Part shown: positions 47,333-55,651 of the stretch, piece by piece | How the letters are laid out: each line of letters begins with the position of its first letter | Position numbering within the stretch: position 1 is the first letter of the stretch | Source: an uncultured Roseovarius sp. | GTDB taxonomy: Bacteria > Pseudomonadota > Alphaproteobacteria > Rhodobacterales > Rhodobacteraceae | DNA: 64,000 nt | Direction: 5' to 3' | NCBI GenBank assembly: GCA_951812895.1 | Contig: OX638333.1 | Coordinates: 3,204,001 to 3,268,000, forward strand | Program-made: the position numbers and the translations under genes | The notes under the pieces: generated by a model | Told to the model about the DNA's origin: nothing | Databases searched by the model: none | The model's input: only the letters and a program-made list of their open reading frames with translations

Positions 47333-48316
47333 ATGACCAAAATATCGCTGAACGACATTGAAGCAACGTCGAAGGCCGCTTTGATCCGCCATGGGGCAGC
47401 AGAGTGGGTCGCGGAAGAAGTAGCCAAAGCTGTGAGTGCGGCGGAATCGGTAGGGAACCGGATTTGCGGGCTGTATTACCTTGAAAGCTATTGTCTTCAG
47501 CTTTTGTCTGGCAGGGTCAAAGGCGATGTGGAGCCGGAAGTCAGCCGGCCCAGATCTGGGACGGTCATGGTGGATGCAAAGTTTGGCTTTGCGCAGCCTG
47601 CCTTTGCCCGTGGTTTGCCGGAAGCGGTGAAGGCGACCAAGGAGTGCGGTGTTGTAAGCTTTGCCATTTGTCATGCGCATACCTGTACGTCCCTGGGATA
47701 TTTCACCGATCAGATCGCGCGTGAAGGGCTGATTGTACTGGGGATGACCAACGCAACGCCTGTTGTGGCGCCGCCGGGTGGAAAAAGCCGGGTGATCGGG
47801 ACCAACCCGATTTCGTTTGCCGTTCCGGATGGAGATGGTGGCGTGGCGATGCTGTTTGACCAGTCAACAACCACTGTGGCGCTAGGCAAGATCACGATGG
47901 CGAAAGCCGCAGGCGAGAGCATTCCTGAAGGCTGGGCTGTGGATGCGGCGGGCAATCCGACAACTGACCCTGAGGCCGGACTGGGCGGGTCACTGGTCAG
48001 CATGGGCGGTTACAAAGGCTGGGGCTTTGGTTTGATGGCAGAACTTCTGGCATCGGGCCTGACAGGGAGTAGGGCGGGCGTCGATCTGGGGCCCCTTAAG
48101 GCCCCGGAGGGCCCTCCGCATGATATTGGCGATTACTATTTGCTGATGGATCCGGGTGCAACAGGTGTCTTTTTTGACCGCTTGGGTCAGGTTCAGGGTG
48201 CTGTAGCACAGGATGAGGGTGCGCGGATGCCGGGGCAGTCCCGGCGTATTTCTGATCCGGTTGAGGTGGATGAGGTGGCCTGGGCGCTGGCGCGGAAGCT
48301 GGCCGGGGAAGGGTGA
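47333..48316 (+). CDS. Ldh-family (malate/lactate/ureidoglycolate type) dehydrogenase
   Basis: A 327-aa NAD(P)-dependent oxidoreductase of the malate/L-lactate dehydrogenase family (Ldh2/YlbC type). Core motifs are DAKFGFAQPAFARGL, the catalytic-His region SFAICHAHTCTSLGYFTDQIAREGLIVLGMTNATPVVAPPGG and GTNPISFAVPDGDGG in segments, and GGYKGWGFGLMAELLASGLTG at the C-terminus. Substrates in the family include malate, lactate, sulfolactate and delta-1-piperideine-2-carboxylate; the choice is open. GAGGGG six bases before the second ATG supports 47333 over 47327. Confidence 0.88.
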   Translation: MTKISLNDIEATSKAALIRHGAAEWVAEEVAKAVSAAESVGNRICGLYYLESYCLQLLSGRVKGDVEPEVSRPRSGTVMVDAKFGFAQPAFARGLPEAVKATKECGVVSFAICHAHTCTSLGYFTDQIAREGLIVLGMTNATPVVAPPGGKSRVIGTNPISFAVPDGDGGVAMLFDQSTTTVALGKITMAKAAGESIPEGWAVDAAGNPTTDPEAGLGGSLVSMGGYKGWGFGLMAELLASGLTGSRAGVDLGPLKAPEGPPHDIGDYYLLMDPGATGVFFDRLGQVQGAVAQDEGARMPGQSRRISDPVEVDEVAWALARKLAGEG

Positions 48317-48329
48317 TCCTGTCTGGCTG

Positions 48330-48358
48330 GGTTGGGGTATTTTTAGCAAGAAAGAAGC
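48330..48358 (+). repeat. short intergenic repeat (copy 2 of 2 close copies)
   Basis: GGGGTATTTTTAGCAAGAAAG here and GGGTATTTGGGGCAAGAAAG near 44456 share 16 to 17 of 20 positions; both are intergenic. A looser relative, GGAGTATTTTTAGAACAATG, lies at about 60287. Such repeats follow genes in several Rhodobacteraceae. Their role, possibly 3'-end processing or termination, is unknown. Confidence 0.45.
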
Positions 48359-48366
48359 GGGAGTGC

Positions 48367-48903
48367 TCAGCGCGCGCCTTCGTGCGGGTGTTCAAACCAG
48401 GTACGGAGGTGATCACGATAGATTTGGGCGCGCGCGCGCCGTTGCAGGGTTTCATTAACGGCCCCTGAACCGAGATTCTTTTCCAGAGCGCGATCATAAG
48501 CCTGATCCAGATTTTCGTATTGTTCTTCTGCCCAATCCAGTTCTTCACGCAGGCGGGCCCGGCGGGCCTGTGTGTTATTGAGGCGGCTCAGATCGCGCAT
48601 AAGCCGGATGGTTCTGCGCCGGTATGTGTAGCCCATCTGAACCAGGCGGTAGGCCATTTCTGCGGAAAACCCGGCGACCCTGATTTTGCGCATTTCGGAC
48701 GGGTAGGTATATAGTTCCTGGAACTGGCGATGGCTGAGCCGGGCGAAATCGTCCTGACTCAGGTTGTTTGATATCAACCGCGTGCCGGACCCGGTTTCGG
48801 GTTCCCGCCCGCCACCCGCGAAACCGTGGGTAATTCCAAGGGCTGGCATGATCAGGGTTGCGGTTCCCAGGGTCATGAATTGGCGGCGTGCGATGATGGT
48901 CAT
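48367..48903 (-). CDS. Tat/Arg-Arg-leader coiled-coil protein
   Basis: A 178-aa exported protein. The leader MTIIARRQFMTLGTATLIMPALG has the twin-arginine motif ARRQFM. The mature domain is highly charged and helical (MGYTYRRRTIRLMRDLSRLNNTQARRARLREELDWAEEQYENLDQAYDRALEKN), ending in a basic helix (RRARAQIYRDHLRTWFEHPHEG). CAGGAG precedes the ATG; an upstream extension is not favoured. Arg-Arg leader, helical body and small size match the protein at 46582-47151, and both are transcribed toward or away from the dehydrogenase between them. Confidence 0.75.
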   Translation of the reverse strand: MTIIARRQFMTLGTATLIMPALGITHGFAGGGREPETGSGTRLISNNLSQDDFARLSHRQFQELYTYPSEMRKIRVAGFSAEMAYRLVQMGYTYRRRTIRLMRDLSRLNNTQARRARLREELDWAEEQYENLDQAYDRALEKNLGSGAVNETLQRRARAQIYRDHLRTWFEHPHEGAR

Positions 48904-48998
48904 AGGCTCGGCTCCTGTGATTGGCAGGTTTGACCATAACACCGGTGCTGTAAGGCTGGTTAGTCTGGAAACCCTTACCTTTTCACGATTGTCGTGGG

Positions 48999-49442
48999 TC
49001 AGACCTGTTGGGTCAGAAATACGCCCGCTGCCATAAGCCCGATACCACCGGCCCGGGTGAGGGAGAGCGGAGAGATCTGTGCGCCGAACAGCCCCAGATG
49101 GTCGATTGCCGCGGCGCTGATGAGTTGGCCGAGCAGGACAAAGAACACCGCGTTGCCGACACCAAACCGCGGCGCGACCCAGGTGATCGAGAGAATATAA
49201 AATGCCACAAGCGCCCCGCCGAGAAAGAGGTGGCGTGGGGCCGTTGTAGCCGCAACCACGGCGGAGGGTTTGCCAAAAGCAAGAACCACCAAAGTTATCG
49301 AAAGTGCGACCACGAACAGGATTGCCGCGGCGGCAACCGGCGAACCAAGCCGTGTTCCTAGGGCGGCGTTCAATGCGGCGAGAACAGGAACGCCGATACC
49401 GGCGATGAGCATGATCAGGGCATAGGGCAGGGTGCTGGGCAT
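48999..49442 (-). CDS. DMT-family (DUF606/YdcZ-like) membrane protein
   Basis: A 147-aa protein with four to five helices and the YdcZ/DUF606 pattern: IAGIGVPVLAALNAALGTRLGSPVAAAAILF near the N-terminus and ITWVAPRFGVGNAVFFVLLGQLISAAAIDHLGLFG in the middle. This half-size DMT family is thought to work as a dimer. Transport substrate unknown. The start at MPSTLPYALIML follows the usual family N-terminus; the 21-residue upstream extension is basic and unlikely. Confidence 0.85.
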   Translation of the reverse strand: MPSTLPYALIMLIAGIGVPVLAALNAALGTRLGSPVAAAAILFVVALSITLVVLAFGKPSAVVAATTAPRHLFLGGALVAFYILSITWVAPRFGVGNAVFFVLLGQLISAAAIDHLGLFGAQISPLSLTRAGGIGLMAAGVFLTQQV

Positions 49443-49561
49443 GAGTGCGCTCCGGTGTTGAGTCGGACGCACAATGGCATGGGCCTTGCGCCTGATCCAG
49501 ATCATTGTGCCAGAGGGAAAATTCCTGTCTGATACGGAATATCAGTTACGTCGGAGGCACA

Positions 49562-49984
49562 ATGAGCCACTTCACGAAATTCTGTGCCTGTTGGACCCTT
49601 TTGGTGGCCGGGCTGGGTGTGAATGCTCAGGTGGTGGCCCAGGATGCCGGAGCGGGTCGTGAGCTATATGAACGGTATTGTATGAGCTGTCATGGCCTTA
49701 ATGGAAAAGGAGACGGCCCGATGCGACAGGTTTTGAACATACCGCCAGCGGACCTGACCGAATTGAGCTTTGGGGCAGGTGGCGAATTTCCGACGCATCA
49801 GGTGGTGGCCCGTTTGTCAGGTTCGGACCCGGTTCTGGCCCATGGCAGTGAGATGCCGGTTTATGGCCCGGTTTTTGAAGAAGGCGAGCGCGTTATGCTG
49901 ACAGGAGCGACGCAGGGCGTGATTTTTGTACGGCAACCTCTGGCTGATCTGATTGCTTACCTGCGAGAGATCAATGCGAAGTGA
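49562..49984 (+). CDS. class I cytochrome c, exported
   Basis: A 140-aa periplasmic c-type cytochrome. The signal peptide ends about residue 27 (VVAQDAGAG). The single haem motif CMSCH is at 40-44, and Met98 in GSEMPVYGP is the likely distal ligand. The product is short, as in cytochromes paired with dehydrogenases. GGAGG lies before ATG 49562, and an in-frame extension upstream is rejected. It is followed by a DUF4864 gene 56 bases later; partners are not obvious. Confidence 0.88.
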   Translation: MSHFTKFCACWTLLVAGLGVNAQVVAQDAGAGRELYERYCMSCHGLNGKGDGPMRQVLNIPPADLTELSFGAGGEFPTHQVVARLSGSDPVLAHGSEMPVYGPVFEEGERVMLTGATQGVIFVRQPLADLIAYLREINAK

Positions 49985-50040
49985 ACCGCGGGGATTGATC
50001 TAAAGCCGGGTTTGGGGCGTAATGCGGGTGGAGGTGGCCA

Positions 50041-50442
50041 ATGCGACATATGTTAGCGACGATCCTTGCTCTGATTTTATTGGGACTGCCGGTCAAGGCG
50101 GATGAGGCGGCGGCGAGGGTGGTGATTATGTCGCAGATAGAAGCCTTTGAAGCGGATGATTTTACCACAGCTTTCACCTATGCCAGTCCGACGATCAAAC
50201 AGATTTTTGGCAATCCGCAGCGATTTGGGGAAATGGTTCGGCAGGGGTTTCCTATGGTCTGGCGTCCAGCGGAAGTTACCTTTCTGTCCTCTGAAATGCG
50301 CGACGGGCGGCGGTGGCAGGATGTTTTATTCCGGGATGCTGCCGGGGCATTTCACGTACTCGAATACGAGATGATTGCCGGCCCAGATGGCTGGAAGATC
50401 AACGGAGTGCGCCGCAAGGACCCGTTTGAGGGCACTGCCTGA
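50041..50442 (+). CDS. exported DUF4864 protein
   Basis: A 133-aa protein with a Sec signal (MRHMLATILALILLGLPVKA) and the DUF4864 fold: VIMSQIEAFEADDFTTAFTYASPTIKQIFGNPQRFGEMVRQGFPMVWRP, in which a SnoaL-like alpha-beta barrel may be hidden. The C-terminus has LFRDAAGAFHVLEYEMIAGPDGWKINGV. Function is unknown; the length is normal for the family. Confidence 0.87.
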   Translation: MRHMLATILALILLGLPVKADEAAARVVIMSQIEAFEADDFTTAFTYASPTIKQIFGNPQRFGEMVRQGFPMVWRPAEVTFLSSEMRDGRRWQDVLFRDAAGAFHVLEYEMIAGPDGWKINGVRRKDPFEGTA

Positions 50443-50590
50443 TACGTCGTTGCGTTATTGAGCAACGTAACGGTGCTGTGAGACCCCATTAACCTGCTAT
50501 TGATATTTCCCTTTTCCACCGGTGCACCTGGCCCCGGGAAGCGAAACATTTGGCGCCGGGCCAAGGCCCGGGACGTGGAAAGGGGTAACG

Positions 50591-52882
50591 ATGAACAAGG
50601 CAATCACCGATGGCGTTGTTTTTATGCCGCCGGCCTTTGCGGGCGGTTTGGATGTGTGGTCGAGCGGGGATGGTACGCCCGGGTCCGACACCTATGATGG
50701 GGCAACGAATGCGGCCTTTGTTCCGGCAGATCAGGATTTTGGCGGGGCGCTGGAATTGTTGAAGACCGACAGCGTGCAAAAGCTGCGTTATATGGGGGAA
50801 ACCCCAATCCTGCCGGGGTGTTACTTGCGTATTACCGCGCGGATTAAAGCGATCAGCGGGTCATTGCCGAATGTGCGGATTTCGGCCTGGGCAGGAGGAG
50901 AAGGGGGAGCGCATGTGAGTGGCGTGACCGAGACAGGCCCGGCCGTGTCACTGACCAACTATGGCGAAGTGGTTGAGGTCAGCGCGATTGTTGGCTCTGG
51001 CACCCGCGGTGGTGTTGATATGGTCTGGGGGGCCGCGGCGCTGTTTGGGCATTTCGGAATTGACCTGACCGGGGCCAATGGCGGTGTGATCAGGATTGAT
51101 GATATTGAGATTGAAGATATCACACAGGTCTATATGAGGGACCTGCTGGCGACGGTGGATGTGCGTGATTTCGGAGCTGTTGGGGACGGTACCACGGATG
51201 ATCACGCCGCGTTTGAGGCCGTTGATGCCGCGGCCAATGGGCGCGAGATTTTGGTTTCGAGCGGTACATTTTTCCTAGGCGACAGTGTTACATTGCAATC
51301 GCGGGTGCGTTTCGAAGGCACAATCACGATGCCTGTCGATAAAATTTTGTCGCTGACGCAAAACTTTGACCTTCCGACTTATATTGACGCGTTTGTTGAT
51401 GAAGAGCTGGCCTTTAAGAAAGCGTTTCAGTCGCTGCTAAACAATTCCGGGCATGATTCACTTGATCTGGGTGGGCGGCTGCTGGCCATTCGTGCACCGA
51501 TTGATCTGCAGGCAGCAGTGCCCAACCGAACCGAATCCAACAATCGCCGAGTGATCCGGAACGGACAGTTTTCGGTTGTGTCGGGCAGCAATTGGGACAC
51601 CGACGTTACGACCTCTCAGGCGACGTACAGCACGTCAGATGGAAAAACGCTGAGCAATGTTACAAATGTTGCGAATATTTCCGTCGGGTCATTGGTTGAG
51701 GGCAATGGTGTGGGGCGCGAAGTATATGTGCGTGCCAAGAATGTAAGCGCGCAGACCCTGACGATCAGTCAACCGCTTTATGATGCGGTGGGGACGCAGA
51801 GTTATACCTTTCGCCGGTTCAAGTATCTGTTGGACTTCAGTGGCTTTGGAAAGATTTCGCGGTTTCAGTTTGACGATGTGGATTTTCAATGTTCGGGTGA
51901 ATGCAGTGCAGTGATGTTGCCCACGGTGGGCAAGACGTTTCATTTTCGCGATTGCTTTTTCACCCGACCAAAGGATCGGGGTATTACCAGCGCTGGAGAA
52001 GCCGATCAGGGGATGATGATTGATCGTTGTCAGTTTTTATCCAATGAAAGCCCGCTATTGGTGCCGGACCGTGAGAGTATTGCACTGAATACGAATGCCA
52101 ATGACGTCAAAATCCGCAATAATAGAGTGACCCATTTTCGGCATTTCGCTGTGATGGCCGGATCAACCTCGATCATATCCGGAAACCATATTTTTCAGGG
52201 GGACGCTGCGAACCCGGGTCCGCGTTCGGGGGGGATTATCCTGACCAGAACCAACAATCGTGGGACGATCACCGGTAATTACATTTGCGATTGCTCGGTC
52301 GAATGGACCAATGAGTATGACAATGCCCCGGATTTTTCGAGCGAGTTTTCGTTTAGTTCGCTGAGTATCACCGGCAATGCATTTTTATCACAAAGCACAG
52401 CACCATGGTTCAATTTCATCGTGGTCAAACCCTATGGCCCGGGACATTTCATCAATGGTTTGACTGTGGCAGGCAACACCTTTCGGTTGATAGACGGGCC
52501 GATTGACCGAGTTGAGGGGATTGATACCAGTTTTGCGACGATGAATTTTGATCGCTTCAAGAATATCCAGTTTAACGGAAATGCCTTTCATAACGTGCAC
52601 GAGCATGTGGAAAATCCGCTGGTGATGCAGCACACCGAGGGTAGCCCGTCAACGACCTGGGTGGTATCGCCGGAGCCGAAGCTGCCGTTCAAAGGTTGGG
52701 CGCAAATCGTTGAATCGGTTATGCCCGATGGTGCGATCCGGGATAGTGGCGGCAGTGCCTACTACGGTGTGCCGTATTTTCAGGGCCAGCAAGGGCCGAA
52801 CAAGGATCAGGTCAACCTGCGTTGGGAAAAGGCCGTTGAAGGCACGGTTATTATGCGTGTGCGGATCGACAATCTGATCTGA
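50591..52882 (+). CDS. large right-handed beta-helix (GH28/pectate-lyase-like) protein
   Basis: A 763-aa protein. The first 190 residues form an unfamiliar beta-rich head (FMPPAFAGGLDVWSSGDGTPGS), then the pectate-lyase-superfamily motif VDVRDFGAVGDGTTDDHAAFEAVDAA opens a long beta-helix (about 200-680) with NxxIxxN-type turns such as NDVKIRNNRVTHF and ITGNYICDC. No signal peptide is present, so export would need another route. Enzyme of polysaccharide cleavage or tailspike-like adhesin are both possible. AAAGGGG supports ATG 50591; an upstream in-frame extension is not favoured. Confidence 0.85.
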   Translation: MNKAITDGVVFMPPAFAGGLDVWSSGDGTPGSDTYDGATNAAFVPADQDFGGALELLKTDSVQKLRYMGETPILPGCYLRITARIKAISGSLPNVRISAWAGGEGGAHVSGVTETGPAVSLTNYGEVVEVSAIVGSGTRGGVDMVWGAAALFGHFGIDLTGANGGVIRIDDIEIEDITQVYMRDLLATVDVRDFGAVGDGTTDDHAAFEAVDAAANGREILVSSGTFFLGDSVTLQSRVRFEGTITMPVDKILSLTQNFDLPTYIDAFVDEELAFKKAFQSLLNNSGHDSLDLGGRLLAIRAPIDLQAAVPNRTESNNRRVIRNGQFSVVSGSNWDTDVTTSQATYSTSDGKTLSNVTNVANISVGSLVEGNGVGREVYVRAKNVSAQTLTISQPLYDAVGTQSYTFRRFKYLLDFSGFGKISRFQFDDVDFQCSGECSAVMLPTVGKTFHFRDCFFTRPKDRGITSAGEADQGMMIDRCQFLSNESPLLVPDRESIALNTNANDVKIRNNRVTHFRHFAVMAGSTSIISGNHIFQGDAANPGPRSGGIILTRTNNRGTITGNYICDCSVEWTNEYDNAPDFSSEFSFSSLSITGNAFLSQSTAPWFNFIVVKPYGPGHFINGLTVAGNTFRLIDGPIDRVEGIDTSFATMNFDRFKNIQFNGNAFHNVHEHVENPLVMQHTEGSPSTTWVVSPEPKLPFKGWAQIVESVMPDGAIRDSGGSAYYGVPYFQGQQGPNKDQVNLRWEKAVEGTVIMRVRIDNLI

Positions 52883-52900
52883 GGTGGCAAGGGCACCGGT

Positions 52901-53560
52901 TCAGAACTCGTGCCAATAGCCCAGCTTCAGCTTGATCTCATCAACATTGGCGATACCGGCCGTGACCCCGATTTGGAGTTGGCGGCCGGATTTCTGTTTC
53001 AGTATCAACGAGGGTGCTAGTTTGAGAAAGGCAGAGCTGTCCGACGGTGCAGTCGAAAAAAGCTGGATCAATGCCTTGCTACGTGTCGAAATCTGAAACC
53101 CGGCGGTCAGTTCTGTGTCCAGCTGCGCATATCCGTCATCGACCACCACCGTGGCGCGGTTGTCCAGTGATAACCAGCCCGATGTTTGACCGAATGAATA
53201 GCCGCGGCCGATCAGAACGCCGGGGCGCAGGGCAAAGTTTTCATCAAAGAACCCCATTCCTAATTCGACGGCCAGTTGGGCACCCTCCAGCCCAGTGTCC
53301 GGGTTGTAGGGTGGAGACCAGCGTAAAAAGCCGATGAATTTGTACATGTCCCGCTCATCCCCGCCGATATCCAACCCAACAGTCAAATTCCGGCCCAGCC
53401 CATAATCGCCATAGAGAGTGGCGAAACTGTTTTGGTCGGTGTCAGGTTCAACTTCAAACGAGAAGGACAAAAACCCTTCTCCCCTCTCTCTGGGCCAAGC
53501 ACCGGCGGTGGCCGGATTGCCGAGCGAAAGCAGAAAGAGAATGATCAGGATGCGTGACAT
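52901..53560 (-). CDS. outer-membrane beta-barrel protein
   Basis: A 219-aa protein with a signal peptide (MSRILIILFLLSLGNPATAG) and alternating beta-strand pattern throughout. It ends in KLKLGYWHEF with the terminal Phe expected for Bam substrates. It begins in the mature part with AWPRERGEGFLSFSFEVEPD. Similar proteins are annotated as outer-membrane or uncharacterised. It is convergent with the beta-helix gene, so no direct operon link. Confidence 0.8.
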   Translation of the reverse strand: MSRILIILFLLSLGNPATAGAWPRERGEGFLSFSFEVEPDTDQNSFATLYGDYGLGRNLTVGLDIGGDERDMYKFIGFLRWSPPYNPDTGLEGAQLAVELGMGFFDENFALRPGVLIGRGYSFGQTSGWLSLDNRATVVVDDGYAQLDTELTAGFQISTRSKALIQLFSTAPSDSSAFLKLAPSLILKQKSGRQLQIGVTAGIANVDEIKLKLGYWHEF

Positions 53561-53683
53561 GAAACCCCCGCAGCAATCCTGATCGCAATTCGTAAATCGA
53601 GTGTTAAGGACCGTAGAATAGAAGTTCGTGTTTCAACTTAAACTCGAAACACTTTAGGCTGAGAGAAAACAGGAGGAGCTCCG

Positions 53684-54004
53684 ATGCCCAGAATTTCCCA
53701 ATCCAATGATTTTCAGACAGTGATCACCACCTTCGAAGTGACACCGGGCACTTGCCAGGATTTGATGGAGGAGCTAACGGCGGCCTATGACGAGTTTATT
53801 TCAAAACAGCCCGGGTTTATCGCGGCTGGATTGCATGTGAATGACGCCCAGACCCGGATCGCCAATTATTCACAATGGCAACGGCGAGAGGATTTTCAGG
53901 CCATGCTGCGCAGTGACGAGATGCGGCGGCGCAATCGCACATTTAATGAGCAGTGTAAGAGTTTTGAGCCGGTTATGTACGATGTTGCGGCCACTTTCGG
54001 CTGA
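53684..54004 (+). CDS. antibiotic biosynthesis monooxygenase (ABM) domain protein
   Basis: A 106-aa single-domain protein with the ferredoxin-like ABM fold. Motifs are VITTFEVTPGTCQDLMEELTAAYDEFISKQPGFIAAGLHVNDAQTRIANYSQWQ in pieces, typical of small ABM proteins that act on quinones or haem. No cofactor is needed in this family. AGGAGCTCCG precedes the ATG. The following gene overlaps none of it but starts 13 bases later. Confidence 0.87.
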   Translation: MPRISQSNDFQTVITTFEVTPGTCQDLMEELTAAYDEFISKQPGFIAAGLHVNDAQTRIANYSQWQRREDFQAMLRSDEMRRRNRTFNEQCKSFEPVMYDVAATFG

Positions 54005-54016
54005 TTGGGGGACAGT

Positions 54017-54295
54017 ATGGAAGCGGGTGAAACGGGCGTCCGCGCCGAACTGCGTGGTTTGCGGGCAGAGGTGGCGAAACTGAACAAGCATCGCTATCTG
54101 AAGATGCATAATTCTTTGCCGCGGCTGATCTTTTTTAACTTCCTGCGCGGCCTTGCCTTTGGTCTTGGAACGGTGTTGGGCGCGTCTGTTTTGATCTCAA
54201 TCCTGGCCTGGTCGCTGAGCCAGGTAGAATTTATTCCGATTATCGGCGAGTGGGCTTCGGAAATCCTGCGCCAGATTGACGTGGACCCGCAATGA
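54017..54295 (+). CDS. DUF5665 membrane protein
   Basis: A 92-aa protein. A charged N-terminal coiled segment (GVRAELRGLRAEVAKLNKHRYLKM) is followed by a membrane helix (LAFGLGTVLGASVLISILAW) and a short C-terminus (QVEFIPIIGEWASEILRQIDVDPQ), the DUF5665 layout. Function is unknown. GGGGGAC precedes ATG 54017; the in-frame TTG at 54005 would include it. Confidence 0.82.
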   Translation: MEAGETGVRAELRGLRAEVAKLNKHRYLKMHNSLPRLIFFNFLRGLAFGLGTVLGASVLISILAWSLSQVEFIPIIGEWASEILRQIDVDPQ

Positions 54296-54387
54296 ACCCT
54301 GTCTGAAACCGTCTAAAGCTGATATGCATCAAGGCGGTCGGGCCGGGGATCAGAGACAATAGAGCATCCTAATTTTCGGAGGCTCTG

Positions 54388-54795
54388 ATGTACAAGAATA
54401 TACTTGTTCCAATTTCACTAGACGACACGCGGGATGCAACACAGGCCATTGACGTTGCCCGGCTATTGGTGAGTGAAGGCGCAAAAATCACGCTGTTGCA
54501 TGTGATTGAACAGATCCCTGCCTATGTGGTGAGCTATCTTCCCCAGGACTATCAGGAGGGGCGAAAAGCCGCGATTTTGGCGGAGCTGGCGCAGATGGCC
54601 GCAGATGTGCCCGGAGGTCGTATCGAAGTGGTCGATGGGCATTCGGGCCGTACTATCCTTGAATGGGCGTCTGAGCACGAGGTGGATTGTGTCATCATCA
54701 CCGGGCACCGGCCGGGTATGCAGGATTTGTTGTTGGGTAGTACGGCGACACAGGTTGTCCGCCATGCCGCCTGTTCGGTGCATGTGGTGCGGTAA
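54388..54795 (+). CDS. universal stress protein UspA family
   Basis: A 135-aa cytoplasmic Usp-fold protein. The N-terminal MYKNILVPISLDDT strand and the ATP-binding signature GHRPGMQDLLLGSTATQVVRHA at the C-terminus (G-2x-G-9x-G-S) indicate nucleotide binding. Involved in stress response; specific role unknown. CGGAGGCTCTG lies before the ATG. Confidence 0.9.
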   Translation: MYKNILVPISLDDTRDATQAIDVARLLVSEGAKITLLHVIEQIPAYVVSYLPQDYQEGRKAAILAELAQMAADVPGGRIEVVDGHSGRTILEWASEHEVDCVIITGHRPGMQDLLLGSTATQVVRHAACSVHVVR

Positions 54796-54900
54796 TGGCG
54801 GGGCAAAATCTGCAAAAAGTGCCAAAATCTGATATGATGCTCTGCGCGGGGCGGTGTGAAAGTTAGCGCCGGGCCCGAAGTCTTGTGACGGAGGGAGCAG

Positions 54901-55287
54901 ATGTCGTTGTTACGCGTTTTGACGATTTTGAGCGTGATTTTAGGGGCCGCGTCGGTGGCAGCGCAGGAGCTTATCGGGAGCTATGTTGCCTATATTGGCG
55001 TTGATGACCTTTATAATTCCAAGGGCGCCCGTCTCAGCCAACCCTGGCAGGTGCTGCGGCAGGACCGGGCAAATTTTCATAGATTTGGAATTGCTCACGC
55101 AGGCGATGAATGGGATCCGTTTTTCGGCAGCATCGACAACCGTGCTGCGATGGAACGGATGATTATGAGGGGCTATATAGAGCCTGCGGCACGTGCCAAT
55201 ATTTTGCGGGGCGGGGCCACTGTTTTCATTAGAATCTACGGTCAGGGAAACCGGGGTGATTACGTGGATGTGACAGTGGTGCGTTAA
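54901..55287 (+). CDS. exported protein of unknown function
   Basis: A 128-aa protein with a signal peptide (MSLLRVLTILSVILGAASVAAQ). The mature part, ELIGSYVAYIGVDDLYNSKGARLSQPWQVLRQDRANFHRFG, resembles exported Rhodobacteraceae proteins of unknown function. There are no cysteines. GGGAGCAG precedes the ATG. The gene stands alone; nothing else can be inferred. Confidence 0.75.
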   Translation: MSLLRVLTILSVILGAASVAAQELIGSYVAYIGVDDLYNSKGARLSQPWQVLRQDRANFHRFGIAHAGDEWDPFFGSIDNRAAMERMIMRGYIEPAARANILRGGATVFIRIYGQGNRGDYVDVTVVR

Positions 55288-55313
55288 GGCGAATGTGACT
55301 CTAGCTCTTACAA

Positions 55314-55445
55314 TTAGATTTGACTGGTTGCGCTGGTTGCTGGTTGGCGCTCTGGGCCAGAGGTCTCGACTGTATCACCAAATGCGCCGTAAACAGCGAG
55401 GCACGACAGGATCACAGCCTGAAGCAGAATGAAACGAAATTGCAT
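55314..55445 (-). CDS. putative 43-residue exported micropeptide
   Basis: The ORF MQFRFILLQAVILSCLAVYGAFG then DTVETSGPERQPATSATSQI looks like a signal or membrane segment with a Pro/Thr/Ser tail. CAGGG lies 8-9 bases before the ATG. Its composition fits a real exported peptide, but the length is short and comparison is needed. Confidence 0.42.
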   Translation of the reverse strand: MQFRFILLQAVILSCLAVYGAFGDTVETSGPERQPATSATSQI

Positions 55446-55480
55446 GTTGTGAACCCTGTTTGGTCAAACGTGAGGGCACT

Positions 55481-55615
55481 ATGACAGCGGCAGTGCCAGA
55501 TGCAGAGTATGGCAATCCTGACCTTGCAGACCGATGGCTGGACGCAATTTGCCGGACAGTAATGCTGCTGGTGTCTTGCGTGACCCCAACGGGGTTGGTA
55601 TCTGGCGGTGGATAA
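55481..55615 (+). CDS. putative 44-residue micropeptide or gene remnant
   Basis: The ORF starts MTAAVPDAEYGNPDLADRW and contains a hydrophobic stretch (TVMLLVSCVTPTGLVSGGG) at the end, with GAGGG five bases before the ATG. It could be a true short peptide or the broken start of a lost gene, for example a permease partner of the downstream ATPase. No close family is recognised. Confidence 0.33.
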   Translation: MTAAVPDAEYGNPDLADRWLDAICRTVMLLVSCVTPTGLVSGGG

Positions 55616-55651
55616 AACCGATCAAAACGGTCGGATAGCCATGAGGCCGGA

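Larger units (their letters stand above)
55288..55651. other. region with two micro-ORFs upstream of an orphan ABC ATPase gene
   Basis: No gene longer than 60 codons fits this 364-bp stretch. It holds two short divergent ORFs with plausible ribosome-binding sites (55445-55314 and 55481-55615), only 35 bp apart, leaving little room for promoters of both. Otherwise nothing was recognised. Confidence 0.4.
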
